64,000 nt of DNA, taken from positions 124,001 through 188,000 of the forward strand of contig JAIYAN010000021.1 in assembly GCA_027489035.1 (NCBI GenBank), read 5' to 3'. Shown one piece after another: positions 25,930-33,503 of this stretch (its first letter is position 1; each line of letters opens with the position of its first letter). A model generated the notes under the pieces. The model was given only the letters and a program-made list of their open reading frames with translations. It ran no database searches and was not told the origin of the DNA. Made by a program: the position numbers and the translations under genes. Origin of the DNA: Chitinophagaceae bacterium. GTDB taxonomy: Bacteria > Bacteroidota > Bacteroidia > Chitinophagales > Chitinophagaceae.

Positions 25930-26871
25930 ATGAAAAATATAATAACCATTACTTTAAACCCTGCAATTGATAAAAGCACTTCTATTTCAGAATTGGTTCC
26001 TGAGAAAAAATTAAAATGTCAAAATCCGAAGTTTGAACCGGGAGGCGGAGGAATAAATGTATCAAGGGTTTTACAAAGACTAAACAATAAATCAAAAGCA
26101 TTATATTTTGAAGGCGGATTTTCTGGAAAATTTTTTAGTCAATTGATTCATGATGAAAATATAGAAACTATACCAATTGAAATAAAAAGTAACACACGAG
26201 AAAACTTTATCGTTTTTGATCAAAAAACGAATTTGCAATATCGTTTTGGCATGCCAGGACCAGAAGTCAATAAAAATGAAACGGATCAATTAATACATGT
26301 TCTTGAACAAATAGAAGAGATAGATTACTTGGTTTTAAGTGGAAGTATGCCTTCTAATTTTGATGAAAATGTAGTTAGTCAAATTGCATCGATTTGTAAA
26401 AATAAAAATGCAAAATTTATTATTGATACATCAGGACCTGCATTAAAAAATCATTTAAAAGAAAATGTATTTTTAATCAAACCCAATATTAATGAACTAG
26501 CAACCTTAGCAGGATTGGATTCCATTTCAATTGATGAGGTTTCAACAGTTGGTAAAAATTTAATTGCCACAGAAAAATGTGAAGCAATCTGTGTTTCGTT
26601 AGGTGCTAAAGGTGCAATGTTGATCACAAAAGATTCAGTCAATATCATTACACCTCCGAAAGTAAACACAATAAGTACAGTTGGCGCTGGAGATAGCATG
26701 TTGGCTGGTATTGTACACAAATTATCTATTGGTGAAGATTTACAAAACGCCGTAAAGTTTGGTGTGTCTTGTGGAACAGCTGCCACATTAAATCCAGGAA
26801 CCGAACTTTGTCATTTAGAAGATGTTGAAAGAATTCTACAACAAGTTTCCATTTCATCAGAAACCACCTAG
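25930..26871 (+). CDS. PfkB-type hexose-phosphate kinase (1-phosphofructokinase / Pfk-2 family)
   Basis: A 313-residue PfkB-family sugar kinase. It opens IITITLNPAIDKSTSI, as in 1-phosphofructokinases and Pfk-2, with PGGGGINVSRVLQRL at the substrate site, then VLSGSMPSNF, FLIKPNINELATLAG and the C-terminal signature TVGAGDSMLAGIVHKLSIG containing the catalytic Asp. It phosphorylates fructose 6-phosphate, fructose 1-phosphate or tagatose 6-phosphate; these cannot be separated by eye. Placement beside universal stress genes suggests a minor Pfk-2-type enzyme used under energy limitation. Confidence 0.88.
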   Translation: MKNIITITLNPAIDKSTSISELVPEKKLKCQNPKFEPGGGGINVSRVLQRLNNKSKALYFEGGFSGKFFSQLIHDENIETIPIEIKSNTRENFIVFDQKTNLQYRFGMPGPEVNKNETDQLIHVLEQIEEIDYLVLSGSMPSNFDENVVSQIASICKNKNAKFIIDTSGPALKNHLKENVFLIKPNINELATLAGLDSISIDEVSTVGKNLIATEKCEAICVSLGAKGAMLITKDSVNIITPPKVNTISTVGAGDSMLAGIVHKLSIGEDLQNAVKFGVSCGTAATLNPGTELCHLEDVERILQQVSISSETT

Positions 26872-26989
26872 TTTCAAATCATTACAACAACTGATTTTAC
26901 TCATTTTGTCTTTTCTATGATGGGATTATTTTCGCTGTAATATATTATTGCAATCGAAAAACATTTAATCACATTTTAAAAAATTAATC

Positions 26990-27235
26990 ATGGAAAAGAA
27001 CAACAAAGTACTAATCTCTTTGGGCATAGGACTAGCAGTAGGCACGGTGCTCGGAATTTTATTTGCACCTAACAAAGGTGTTGACACTAGAAAAAAAATT
27101 AAAGATACTGGAACTAAATTGTCTGATGACTTAACAAAGTCAGTAACAAAAATTAAAGAATCTGTTCAAGGATTTAAAAACAACGTAAAAGAAAAAGTGG
27201 ATGGTGTTGTGGGTTCTGTAAACGATTACATTTAA
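26990..27235 (+). CDS. YtxH-like small stress protein
   Basis: An 81-residue protein with one N-terminal hydrophobic segment rich in glycine (LISLGIGLAVGTVLGILFAP), followed by NKGVDTRKKIKDTGTKLSDDL and an amphipathic Lys/Val-rich helix. This is the YtxH (general stress protein) pattern. It probably sits in the inner membrane with the helix in the cytoplasm. It is 11 bp upstream of a holin-like gene. Confidence 0.85.
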   Translation: MEKNNKVLISLGIGLAVGTVLGILFAPNKGVDTRKKIKDTGTKLSDDLTKSVTKIKESVQGFKNNVKEKVDGVVGSVNDYI

Positions 27236-27246
27236 TAGCAAACTCA

Positions 27247-27597
27247 ATGGAAAAATCAATTGAAAAAATAGAAGAACTCGCAAAAAATACGAGCTTATAT
27301 TTTAAACATCACGTTTCATTAATAAAATTAGAAGCTGCTGAAAAAACTTCTAAGATTATGAGTAACGGAATTAGTTTGATTTTTATTTCTATGATTTTTT
27401 TTCTATTTGCATTTTTCTTCGGACTAGCGCTAGCCGTCATGCTGCAATATATCGTAGGCGAATTATACCTTGCATTACTTATTGTTGCTGGATTTTATGG
27501 ATTAATTGGAGTCATCCTTTGGAAGTTTAGAAATAAATTAATTCGCATCCCAATTATGAATTCAATTCTGCATGAGCTTTTTAAAGATGCCGACTAA
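27247..27597 (+). CDS. Holin-superfamily-like small membrane protein
   Basis: A 116-residue protein with an N-terminal amphipathic helix (IEELAKNTSLYFKHHVSLIKLEAAEKTSKIMS) and two long hydrophobic segments at about residues 41-64 and 71-92. This matches the Holin-X/phage-holin-3-6 type of chromosomal membrane protein that accompanies YtxH proteins in many bacteria. Despite the family name there is no sign of a phage. It ends at a terminator. Confidence 0.8.
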   Translation: MEKSIEKIEELAKNTSLYFKHHVSLIKLEAAEKTSKIMSNGISLIFISMIFFLFAFFFGLALAVMLQYIVGELYLALLIVAGFYGLIGVILWKFRNKLIRIPIMNSILHELFKDAD

Positions 27598-27614
27598 ATT
27601 TGAAACATTTTTTC

Positions 27615-27663
27615 AATTGGGTAATTGACTTTTATATCCGTAAAAGCATTACCCAATTTTTTT
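27615..27663 (+). terminator. Intrinsic terminator after the YtxH/holin-like operon
   Basis: AATTGGGTAAT pairs with ATTACCCAATT around a 22-base loop that itself contains CTTTTA/TAAAAG. The hairpin runs into seven T. Confidence 0.75.
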
Positions 27664-27692
27664 GAAATATTTTTTTAAATTAAATTATACCA

Positions 27693-27986
27693 ATGCCATC
27701 ATTTAAAAACATAACAGAACTTAAGTTAGAGAAAAGCAGGTTACTACTAGAAATCAACGACATTGAAAAGGAAATGCATCAAAATTGGCATGATCTGAAA
27801 ACCAGTGTAAAGCCATCTAATATTTTAAAACAAATTATTGCAACGATAATCGAAAACAAAACAAGTGAACATTCGAGTTTTTTTTCTAACAGCAATAAAT
27901 CAGGATCCTTTAAAACATTTTCAAATATTTCAAAGCTAATAAAAATTAATCTCGCTAATAAAATTAAAGATTGGATTTATGCTTAA
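27693..27986 (+). CDS. Small hypothetical protein
   Basis: A 97-residue soluble protein. The first 45 residues are a likely helix with charged heptads (NITELKLEKSRLLLEINDIEKEMHQNWHDLKTSVKPS). The rest is polar and ends in basic residues. It overlaps the next gene by 8 bp, suggesting coupled translation. The start of this pattern resembles small proteins that accompany YtxH and holin-like genes, but I recognise no named family. Confidence 0.6.
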   Translation: MPSFKNITELKLEKSRLLLEINDIEKEMHQNWHDLKTSVKPSNILKQIIATIIENKTSEHSSFFSNSNKSGSFKTFSNISKLIKINLANKIKDWIYA

Positions 27987-28560
27987 TGGAAACATCAAAA
28001 TAATCAAAAACCTTATTTTCTTTTGTATTGTCGTATTTTTAGAAAACTGTTATTCATCAGTGATAACAAATACTTGGCAAGCTGAAGATTCGAATAAAAA
28101 AATGATAAAAAAAGTATTGGTACTGGCTATTGACAACAATAAAGACAGAACCATTAGGGTCAAATTGGAAAATCATTTGGTGAACGATTTGACTAGAAAA
28201 GGAATTGATGCTTTCTCCGCTATTGAAAGTTACGGACCATTTTTTTTATCAGGATTGCAAGAAACAGAAGCAATCAATAAAATTAAAGGTCAAGGATTTG
28301 ACGGCGTTCTAACCGTTGTATTATTAGACAAAGAAAAAGAAAAACACTACATCCCTGGCAGAATAACATATACGCCCTATTCCATGTATTACAGAAGGTT
28401 TTGGGGATATTATTCAACAGTTTACGAACGTGTATATGAACCTGGATATTACATTGAAAACACCAACTATTTCTGGGAAAGCAATCTGTATGATTTATCA
28501 GATAAATCCCTGATTTATTCTGCACAAACTAAATCTTTTGATTCAAATAATTTGGAATAA
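27979..28560 (+). pseudogene. DUF4136-like lipoprotein, interrupted by an in-frame stop
   Basis: The open frame gives 193 residues with an N-terminal hydrophobic segment and a lipobox-like LENC. The body resembles DUF4136-like lipoproteins (KKVLVLAID..., LVNDLTRKGIDAFSAI, FDGVLTVVLLDKEK). After the TAA at 28558-28560 the same frame continues without interruption as LADEYGKIISNDLFKKGILH and stops at 28621-28623. That is the expected C-terminal helix of such proteins. The TAA therefore looks like a recent nonsense change removing about 21 residues. The protein may still be made in shortened form. Confidence 0.6.
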
Positions 28561-28614
28561 CTTGCTGATGAATACGGAAAAATAATCTCAAATGATTTAT
28601 TCAAAAAAGGAATT

Positions 28615-29226
28615 TTACATTGATGATTTAACTTGATTTCTAAACATGATTTTACACCCAATTGATTTTGTTTCTGTAATTAAAACCTTTTGATTTTTAA
28701 GCAACGCATCCACCGCATCAGATACATAATCCACTTTTACCTTTTTCGGTTCCGCTCCATTATCATCAATGGCTCCATTGTACTTTATGACCCAATTGTT
28801 GTTTTCTTTGAAAAGCACAAAAGCCTGAGGTGTTCTTTCTGCTTTAAACAATTTCGCTACTGATTGAGCGCTATCATACAAGTAAGGGAAATTAAATTTT
28901 TCCTTATTTGCTTTTATCACCATGTTATCGTAAGTATCTTCTGCATACAACACCGTATCCGTTGAACTTATAGCTATCAAAGGGAATCCTTTATGGTGAT
29001 ACTTCTTATTTAATTTATTTAATCGTTTGGGATATAGTTTTGCGAAAGGACAATGATTACAAGTGAAGATGATAATAAATCCTTTAACATTGGGATAATC
29101 ATTCAACGAAACCATATTCCCATTCACATTTTTCAATGAAATATATAGACTTGAAGTATCATTTTGAGCAAATGATTTCAATATTAAAACAAAAGTAAAA
29201 ATGCTAGTGATAAATATATTTTTCAA
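28615..29226 (-). CDS. Exported thioredoxin/AhpC-like redox protein
   Basis: A 203-residue protein with a signal peptide (FITSIFTFVLILKSFAQ) and a thioredoxin fold. The active site reads FTCNHCPFAKLYPKRL, the CNHCPFAK variant of periplasmic redoxin-like proteins, followed by FPLIAISSTD and RTPQAFVLFKENN (cis-Pro region TPQ). It probably reduces or oxidises periplasmic thiols. It starts 5 bp after the MbnH-like gene and ends the operon. Confidence 0.85.
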   Translation of the reverse strand: MKNIFITSIFTFVLILKSFAQNDTSSLYISLKNVNGNMVSLNDYPNVKGFIIIFTCNHCPFAKLYPKRLNKLNKKYHHKGFPLIAISSTDTVLYAEDTYDNMVIKANKEKFNFPYLYDSAQSVAKLFKAERTPQAFVLFKENNNWVIKYNGAIDDNGAEPKKVKVDYVSDAVDALLKNQKVLITETKSIGCKIMFRNQVKSSM

Positions 29227-29231
29227 TTGGG

Positions 29232-30245
29232 TTATTTTATAAATGAATAATTGGGATTGAACACAAATGATCGATCATTTAATGTCAGTAAGAATGCAAT
29301 CAAATCTACTTTTTCATCTGAATTAAGTACAATAGGATGATTAAATTCCTTTGAAATAAAATTGTTGTAATTATTCCCTTCTGTATAGTGCTTCAATACT
29401 TCAGATAATTTTACAAATCTGCCATCATGCATATATGGATATGTGTATGATAAATTTCTTAAGGTTGGCACTTTAAAAAGAAAAGAATCTTTTTTATTTT
29501 GGGTAACGCGCAGTCTGCCATAATCATTTAAAACTATATTAGGTTTCAATCCATTGCCTTTAAAACTTCCGTTGGTAAACAATGGTTCTGTGTGACAAGA
29601 TGAACAGTTCTGCTTAAACAGTTTATACCCATTAAATTCTTGGGTTGTAAATGACACCTTATGCTGCATCACGCTATCATATTTTGAGTTTGAACTCACC
29701 AATGTTAAAATAAACTGCGATAAGGATTGAAGCAATTGTTGTTTATTTATACTATCAATCCCATAAGCATCTGTGATTAGTTTCTTATATTTTTCTGATT
29801 GATTTATTTTTTGAATGACATGACTTAATTTTTCGCCCATTTCTTTCGGATGGGTGATTGGAAAAACCGCTTGTTCATCTAAGTCATTAATAGCACCATC
29901 CCACATAAATGACTTCTGCCAAGCAAGATTAATTAAAGCTGGTGCATTTCTAAAGCCAATGCTGTCGCCTATTCCATGACTTAACGCATGATCGGTATGT
30001 GCAAATGCATTGTATGGTGAGTGACAGCTGGCGCAAGAAATTGTATTGTCTTTTGATAAAATAGGATCATAAAATAATACCCTACCCAGCATTATTTTTT
30101 CATTGGAGAATTTACTCTTTTTAAAATCATACACAGGTTTTGGCCATCCAATTGGAACTTTAAATTCAGGCAAATCAATCAACACAAAACCCATTGTAAA
30201 CAAAAAAAATAACAAGGAGACAAAACCGAGTTTCTTTTTACTCAT
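29232..30245 (-). CDS. MbnH-like di-heme c-type cytochrome (MauG/CcpA superfamily)
   Basis: A 337-residue exported protein with one N-terminal membrane or signal segment. Two haem-binding sites are visible: CASCH at residues 71-75 and CSSCH at residues 214-218. The segments DPILSKDNTISCASCHSPYNAFAHTD and APALINLAWQKSFMWDG match bacterial di-heme peroxidases and MauG. Its ATG overlaps the stop of an MbnP-type gene (ATGA). In the known MbnP/MbnH pair, MbnH oxidises a Trp of MbnP to form a copper site. That partnership makes an MbnH role more likely than a free cytochrome c peroxidase. Confidence 0.88.
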   Translation of the reverse strand: MSKKKLGFVSLLFFLFTMGFVLIDLPEFKVPIGWPKPVYDFKKSKFSNEKIMLGRVLFYDPILSKDNTISCASCHSPYNAFAHTDHALSHGIGDSIGFRNAPALINLAWQKSFMWDGAINDLDEQAVFPITHPKEMGEKLSHVIQKINQSEKYKKLITDAYGIDSINKQQLLQSLSQFILTLVSSNSKYDSVMQHKVSFTTQEFNGYKLFKQNCSSCHTEPLFTNGSFKGNGLKPNIVLNDYGRLRVTQNKKDSFLFKVPTLRNLSYTYPYMHDGRFVKLSEVLKHYTEGNNYNNFISKEFNHPIVLNSDEKVDLIAFLLTLNDRSFVFNPNYSFIK

Positions 30246-30934
30246 TTAACAAGAATTGATTGAACAATTTTTTTTGAGAGCGAAACAGCTGAAGCACTTG
30301 GAGACATTATATTGTATTTTTTTTCAGAGAAAATACTTTTAAATATTAAATCTATTGGCATTTGAAATTGTAAATTCTCCGATAAAGATTGAATAGTTAA
30401 ATCAACCAATTGATACGCATTATTTTTATCTGAATAACCACCTATATGATATTCAAACTTTTTGTCTTCTTGTTCCAAATTGCCTACAAAACCTTCCATC
30501 TTAAAATTAATATATCCACTTTGCCAAGTCCAATACATACCCATTAAAGGATCCAATGCGCCATCTAAAGCACCCGAAGTATTGGTAACACTATCAATGC
30601 CAAGTCCAAATTGAATTCGATTAAATGAAGTGTTTTGAGGAATATCAAATTGAAGGTTCAAACTATCTTCTGCATTTAATAAATAAACCCCGCCAGAATT
30701 TTTATAAATAACCTTATCGTTGTTTAGCAACGAGATATTAGAAATATAAAATTTTAATTTAGTTATCGAAATGCTATCATTTAATTCAGTAGAAAAATAA
30801 TGTTGATTTAATGCAATTCGTGAGCCATTTATGTTTGGTACAAATGACAGTCGAACTGGTTTAACCATTTGGGATATAGCCAAATTACGACAAGCGCAAA
30901 CAATACACAATAAAAGTAAAATACGCTTCATCAT
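30242..30934 (-). CDS. MbnP-family copper-binding-type exported protein
   Basis: A 230-residue protein with a signal peptide (ILLLLCIVCACRNLAISQ). The family pattern is clear: LSFVPNINGSRIALN near the start, KLKFYISNISLL, and the segment DPLMGMYWTWQSGYINFKMEG, with Trp135 and Trp137 at the place where MbnP carries the Trp modified to kynurenine. In known cases the modified protein binds copper in the periplasm. It overlaps the MbnH-like gene by 4 bp and follows the Msr gene by 12 bp. Copper binding here is inferred from family and neighbourhood. Confidence 0.85.
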   Translation of the reverse strand: MMKRILLLLCIVCACRNLAISQMVKPVRLSFVPNINGSRIALNQHYFSTELNDSISITKLKFYISNISLLNNDKVIYKNSGGVYLLNAEDSLNLQFDIPQNTSFNRIQFGLGIDSVTNTSGALDGALDPLMGMYWTWQSGYINFKMEGFVGNLEQEDKKFEYHIGGYSDKNNAYQLVDLTIQSLSENLQFQMPIDLIFKSIFSEKKYNIMSPSASAVSLSKKIVQSILVK

Positions 30935-30946
30935 TTGACAATACTA

Positions 30947-32005
30947 TTAATTTTTCTTGAGTCTATCTTTAAATAATTTTTCAAACTTCTCAATTTTTGG
31001 CTGAATCACCATTTTACAATACCCATTTGATTTATTGGCATTGTAGTAATCTTGATGATCATCTTCGGCTTTATAAAAAACTTTGAAAGGTTGAACAGCA
31101 GTTACTACCGGTTCGTCGTACACTTTTTCTTTATTAAGTTGATTGATGATATCTGTTGCCGTTTTTTGTTGAGCAGCATTTCTATATAAAATTACAGAAC
31201 GATATTGCTCCCCCACATCTGCACCTTGTCTGTTTAACGTAGTTGGATCATGAACCGTAAAAAACACTTTTAATATTTCGTCAAGAGAAGTTTTCTTGTT
31301 ATCGTAAACGATTTGCACTACTTCAGCATGTCCGGTAGTTCCCATGCAAACTTCACGATAGCTTGGGTTAGCTACTTTTCCGCCTGAGAACCCCGACTCT
31401 ACCGATTTTACCCCATCAAGCATTTCATAGATTGCTTCTACACACCAGTAGCATCCGCCGCCAAGGGTTATGGTATCATATTGTTGTTGTACAACTTTTT
31501 CAGTTTTTTCAAAATTCAGCGATAACGAATTCACACAATAGCGCATACCTGTAGACGTTGGACCATCATCAAACAAATGGCCTAAATGCCCTCCACATTT
31601 CGCACATACAATTTCGGTACGGTGCATTCCATGAGAATTATCTTCTATCTTTTTTATTTTTCCGCCTTCAATTTCTTTATCGAAACTTGGCCAACCACAA
31701 TGCGAATCGAATTTCATATCGTCGGTAAACAATTCACTTCCACAACCTGCGCATTTGTATACACCATGCTCTTTGTTGTACAACAGTTTCCCAGTATAAG
31801 GCGCTTCAGTTTCTTTATTTCTTAAAACACCAAACTGATCTTTATTTAATATTTTTTTCCACTCATCAGGTGTTTTAAAAATAGTTACAGCAGAGGTGTC
31901 CTGATTTTGAGGCTTTTTACTTTCTTTGTTTTGTCCACAAGCAATAAGTGACAATGTAAGGAAAGCAACATACAGGAATGTGTTTTGGTAAATTAGTTTG
32001 GTCAT
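30947..32005 (-). CDS. msrBA: Bifunctional peptide methionine sulfoxide reductase MsrB-MsrA lipoprotein
   Basis: A 352-residue fusion. A lipoprotein signal ends at Cys23 (LSLIAC). MsrB spans about residues 45-170, with zinc Cys pairs C85/C88 and C134/C137 and catalytic Cys157 (RYCVNSLSL). MsrA spans about residues 178-350, with GGGCYWCVE (catalytic Cys185), SGGKVANPSYREVCMGTTGHAE and QYRSVILY. It repairs both stereoisomers of oxidised methionine, here in the envelope. The order MsrB then MsrA and the lipid anchor are notable. It leads an operon with MbnP, MbnH and a thioredoxin-like protein. Confidence 0.93.
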   Translation of the reverse strand: MTKLIYQNTFLYVAFLTLSLIACGQNKESKKPQNQDTSAVTIFKTPDEWKKILNKDQFGVLRNKETEAPYTGKLLYNKEHGVYKCAGCGSELFTDDMKFDSHCGWPSFDKEIEGGKIKKIEDNSHGMHRTEIVCAKCGGHLGHLFDDGPTSTGMRYCVNSLSLNFEKTEKVVQQQYDTITLGGGCYWCVEAIYEMLDGVKSVESGFSGGKVANPSYREVCMGTTGHAEVVQIVYDNKKTSLDEILKVFFTVHDPTTLNRQGADVGEQYRSVILYRNAAQQKTATDIINQLNKEKVYDEPVVTAVQPFKVFYKAEDDHQDYYNANKSNGYCKMVIQPKIEKFEKLFKDRLKKN

Positions 32006-32025
32006 AATAAATAAATTGAATTCAC

Positions 32026-32033
32026 CAAAGATA
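32026..32033 (-). promoter_or_regulatory. -7 promoter element of the msrBA operon
   Basis: The minus strand reads TATCTTTG, matching TAnnTTTG, 20 bp before the ATG. No convincing -33 box. Confidence 0.5.
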
Positions 32034-32065
32034 TTTGTTTGAATACAAAAAAGTTGTTAATAAAA

Positions 32066-33418
32066 TTATTCCCCTTCTTCTTCCTTCTTTTCCTTTTTCT
32101 CTGGCTTGTCTTTCTTTTCTTTTTTGTCTTTTTTATTTCCATGTCTGCCGCTACCATCGCCTTCATCCAAAATGCCTCCAGCAGGATTTAATTGAGCAAG
32201 AATTTCAGTCAATTTTTTTCTCGCCGCTGCAGATTCAGTGTTATCACTAGACGCTAAAACCAATTTTTCATTAAAAGGGGCATTGCTCATATCGTATAAT
32301 TCATCGGCTCTGTTCAGTTTCCATTTGGCATCTCTTACGTACCATTTATTGCCTAATTCAATAAAAATCCAGTCGCGGGGATTTCCTTTTTTACCCAACA
32401 ACTGAGGCAAGAAACTTCTACCATCTAATACATTTTTAGTAGGCAATTTGGCTCCGGCAATATCTGCAAACGTTGGCAACAAATCACTTGCATCCATTAA
32501 TGTATTGGTTACTTGACCTGGTGCAATTACCTTCGGCCAATATGCAATATTTGGAACTAAAGCACCACATTCCAACATCGAGCCTTTTTTCCCAGAAAGT
32601 GGCTTGCCATTTATCGTCCCCCTAGCTGCATATTGACTTGCAGTTCCATTATCACCCATGAAATAAATAAACGTATTTTCACTTAATTTCAAACTGTCTA
32701 AAAGATTCAGAAGATTTCCTACCAATTTATCCATGTACGCTAAATTATCCGCGTAATGGTCGCTACCTGGTTTACTATCTGGTGTTGGCTGAATTTTCGC
32801 ATGCACTTGAACCAATGAATAGTATAGAAAAAAAGGTTTATTCTTATTATTGGAAATGAAATTTACCATGTGCTCATGCATTAAATCTGGCATATAATTT
32901 TCTCCCAATGGCTTATCAACGCCATTCTCCGTATACATTTCTGCTTTAGCATTTCCTTTTTTCCAGTAAATGCCACTTCCTTTGAATCTAATATAATCAT
33001 CAAACCCAAAATCGGAAGGTTGTAAAGGAAGCTGTCCCCATTTTCCAACCATTGACGTTTTATAACCAGCCGTTTTTAATACACTTGGAATTAATATTTC
33101 ATTTTCTGGAAGTACATTTAAACACATATCTTGGTTAACAGCCCCAGTTCTAAATGCATATCTGCCCGTTAATATCAAAGCTCTTGATGGTCCACACAAT
33201 GGAGCCGTATACCCATTATTGAATCGAATGCCTCCTTTTGCCAATTTATCAATTATAGGGGTGTAATTGCTATCAGAACCATAGCAACTTACATCGCCAA
33301 TGCCTAAATCATCAGCAAGAATGTAGATGATATTCGGTTTTTTGGATTTAGATTGTGAAAATGTTTTTGTAGAAAAAATACAAAATAATAGAAGCAGAGA
33401 TGATTTTAAAAAACGCAT
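32066..33418 (-). CDS. Exported sulfatase (arylsulfatase family)
   Basis: A 450-residue protein with a signal peptide ending near residue 21 (KTFSQ). The sulfatase signature is LCGPSRALILTGRYAFRTG; Cys75 is the residue converted to formylglycine by a maturase. Metal-site residues are in NIIYILADDLGIGD (DD) and YFMGDNGTASQ (DN). The enzyme should hydrolyse sulphate esters in the periplasm; the substrate is unknown. No maturase gene or SusCD pair is adjacent. The last 25 residues are a Lys/Glu tail (KKDKKEKK...), outside the catalytic domain. Confidence 0.93.
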   Translation of the reverse strand: MRFLKSSLLLLFCIFSTKTFSQSKSKKPNIIYILADDLGIGDVSCYGSDSNYTPIIDKLAKGGIRFNNGYTAPLCGPSRALILTGRYAFRTGAVNQDMCLNVLPENEILIPSVLKTAGYKTSMVGKWGQLPLQPSDFGFDDYIRFKGSGIYWKKGNAKAEMYTENGVDKPLGENYMPDLMHEHMVNFISNNKNKPFFLYYSLVQVHAKIQPTPDSKPGSDHYADNLAYMDKLVGNLLNLLDSLKLSENTFIYFMGDNGTASQYAARGTINGKPLSGKKGSMLECGALVPNIAYWPKVIAPGQVTNTLMDASDLLPTFADIAGAKLPTKNVLDGRSFLPQLLGKKGNPRDWIFIELGNKWYVRDAKWKLNRADELYDMSNAPFNEKLVLASSDNTESAAARKKLTEILAQLNPAGGILDEGDGSGRHGNKKDKKEKKDKPEKKEKKEEEGE

Positions 33419-33470
33419 AATTTGAATGTTAGTGGGTTGATTTTATAAAAAATATTAAAGTTATTGCATT

Positions 33471-33478
33471 TACCTTTG
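33471..33478 (+). promoter_or_regulatory. -7 promoter element of the GT39 gene
   Basis: TACCTTTG matches TAnnTTTG and lies 25 bp before the ATG at 33504. The -33 region is not clear. Confidence 0.45.
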
Positions 33479-33503
33479 AAAGTAATTTAAAAAAAGTCAT
33501 TAA

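Noticed and set aside
27247-27597. Prophage, suggested by the holin-like gene
   Set aside because: No other phage gene is nearby; chromosomal holin-like proteins commonly accompany YtxH proteins.
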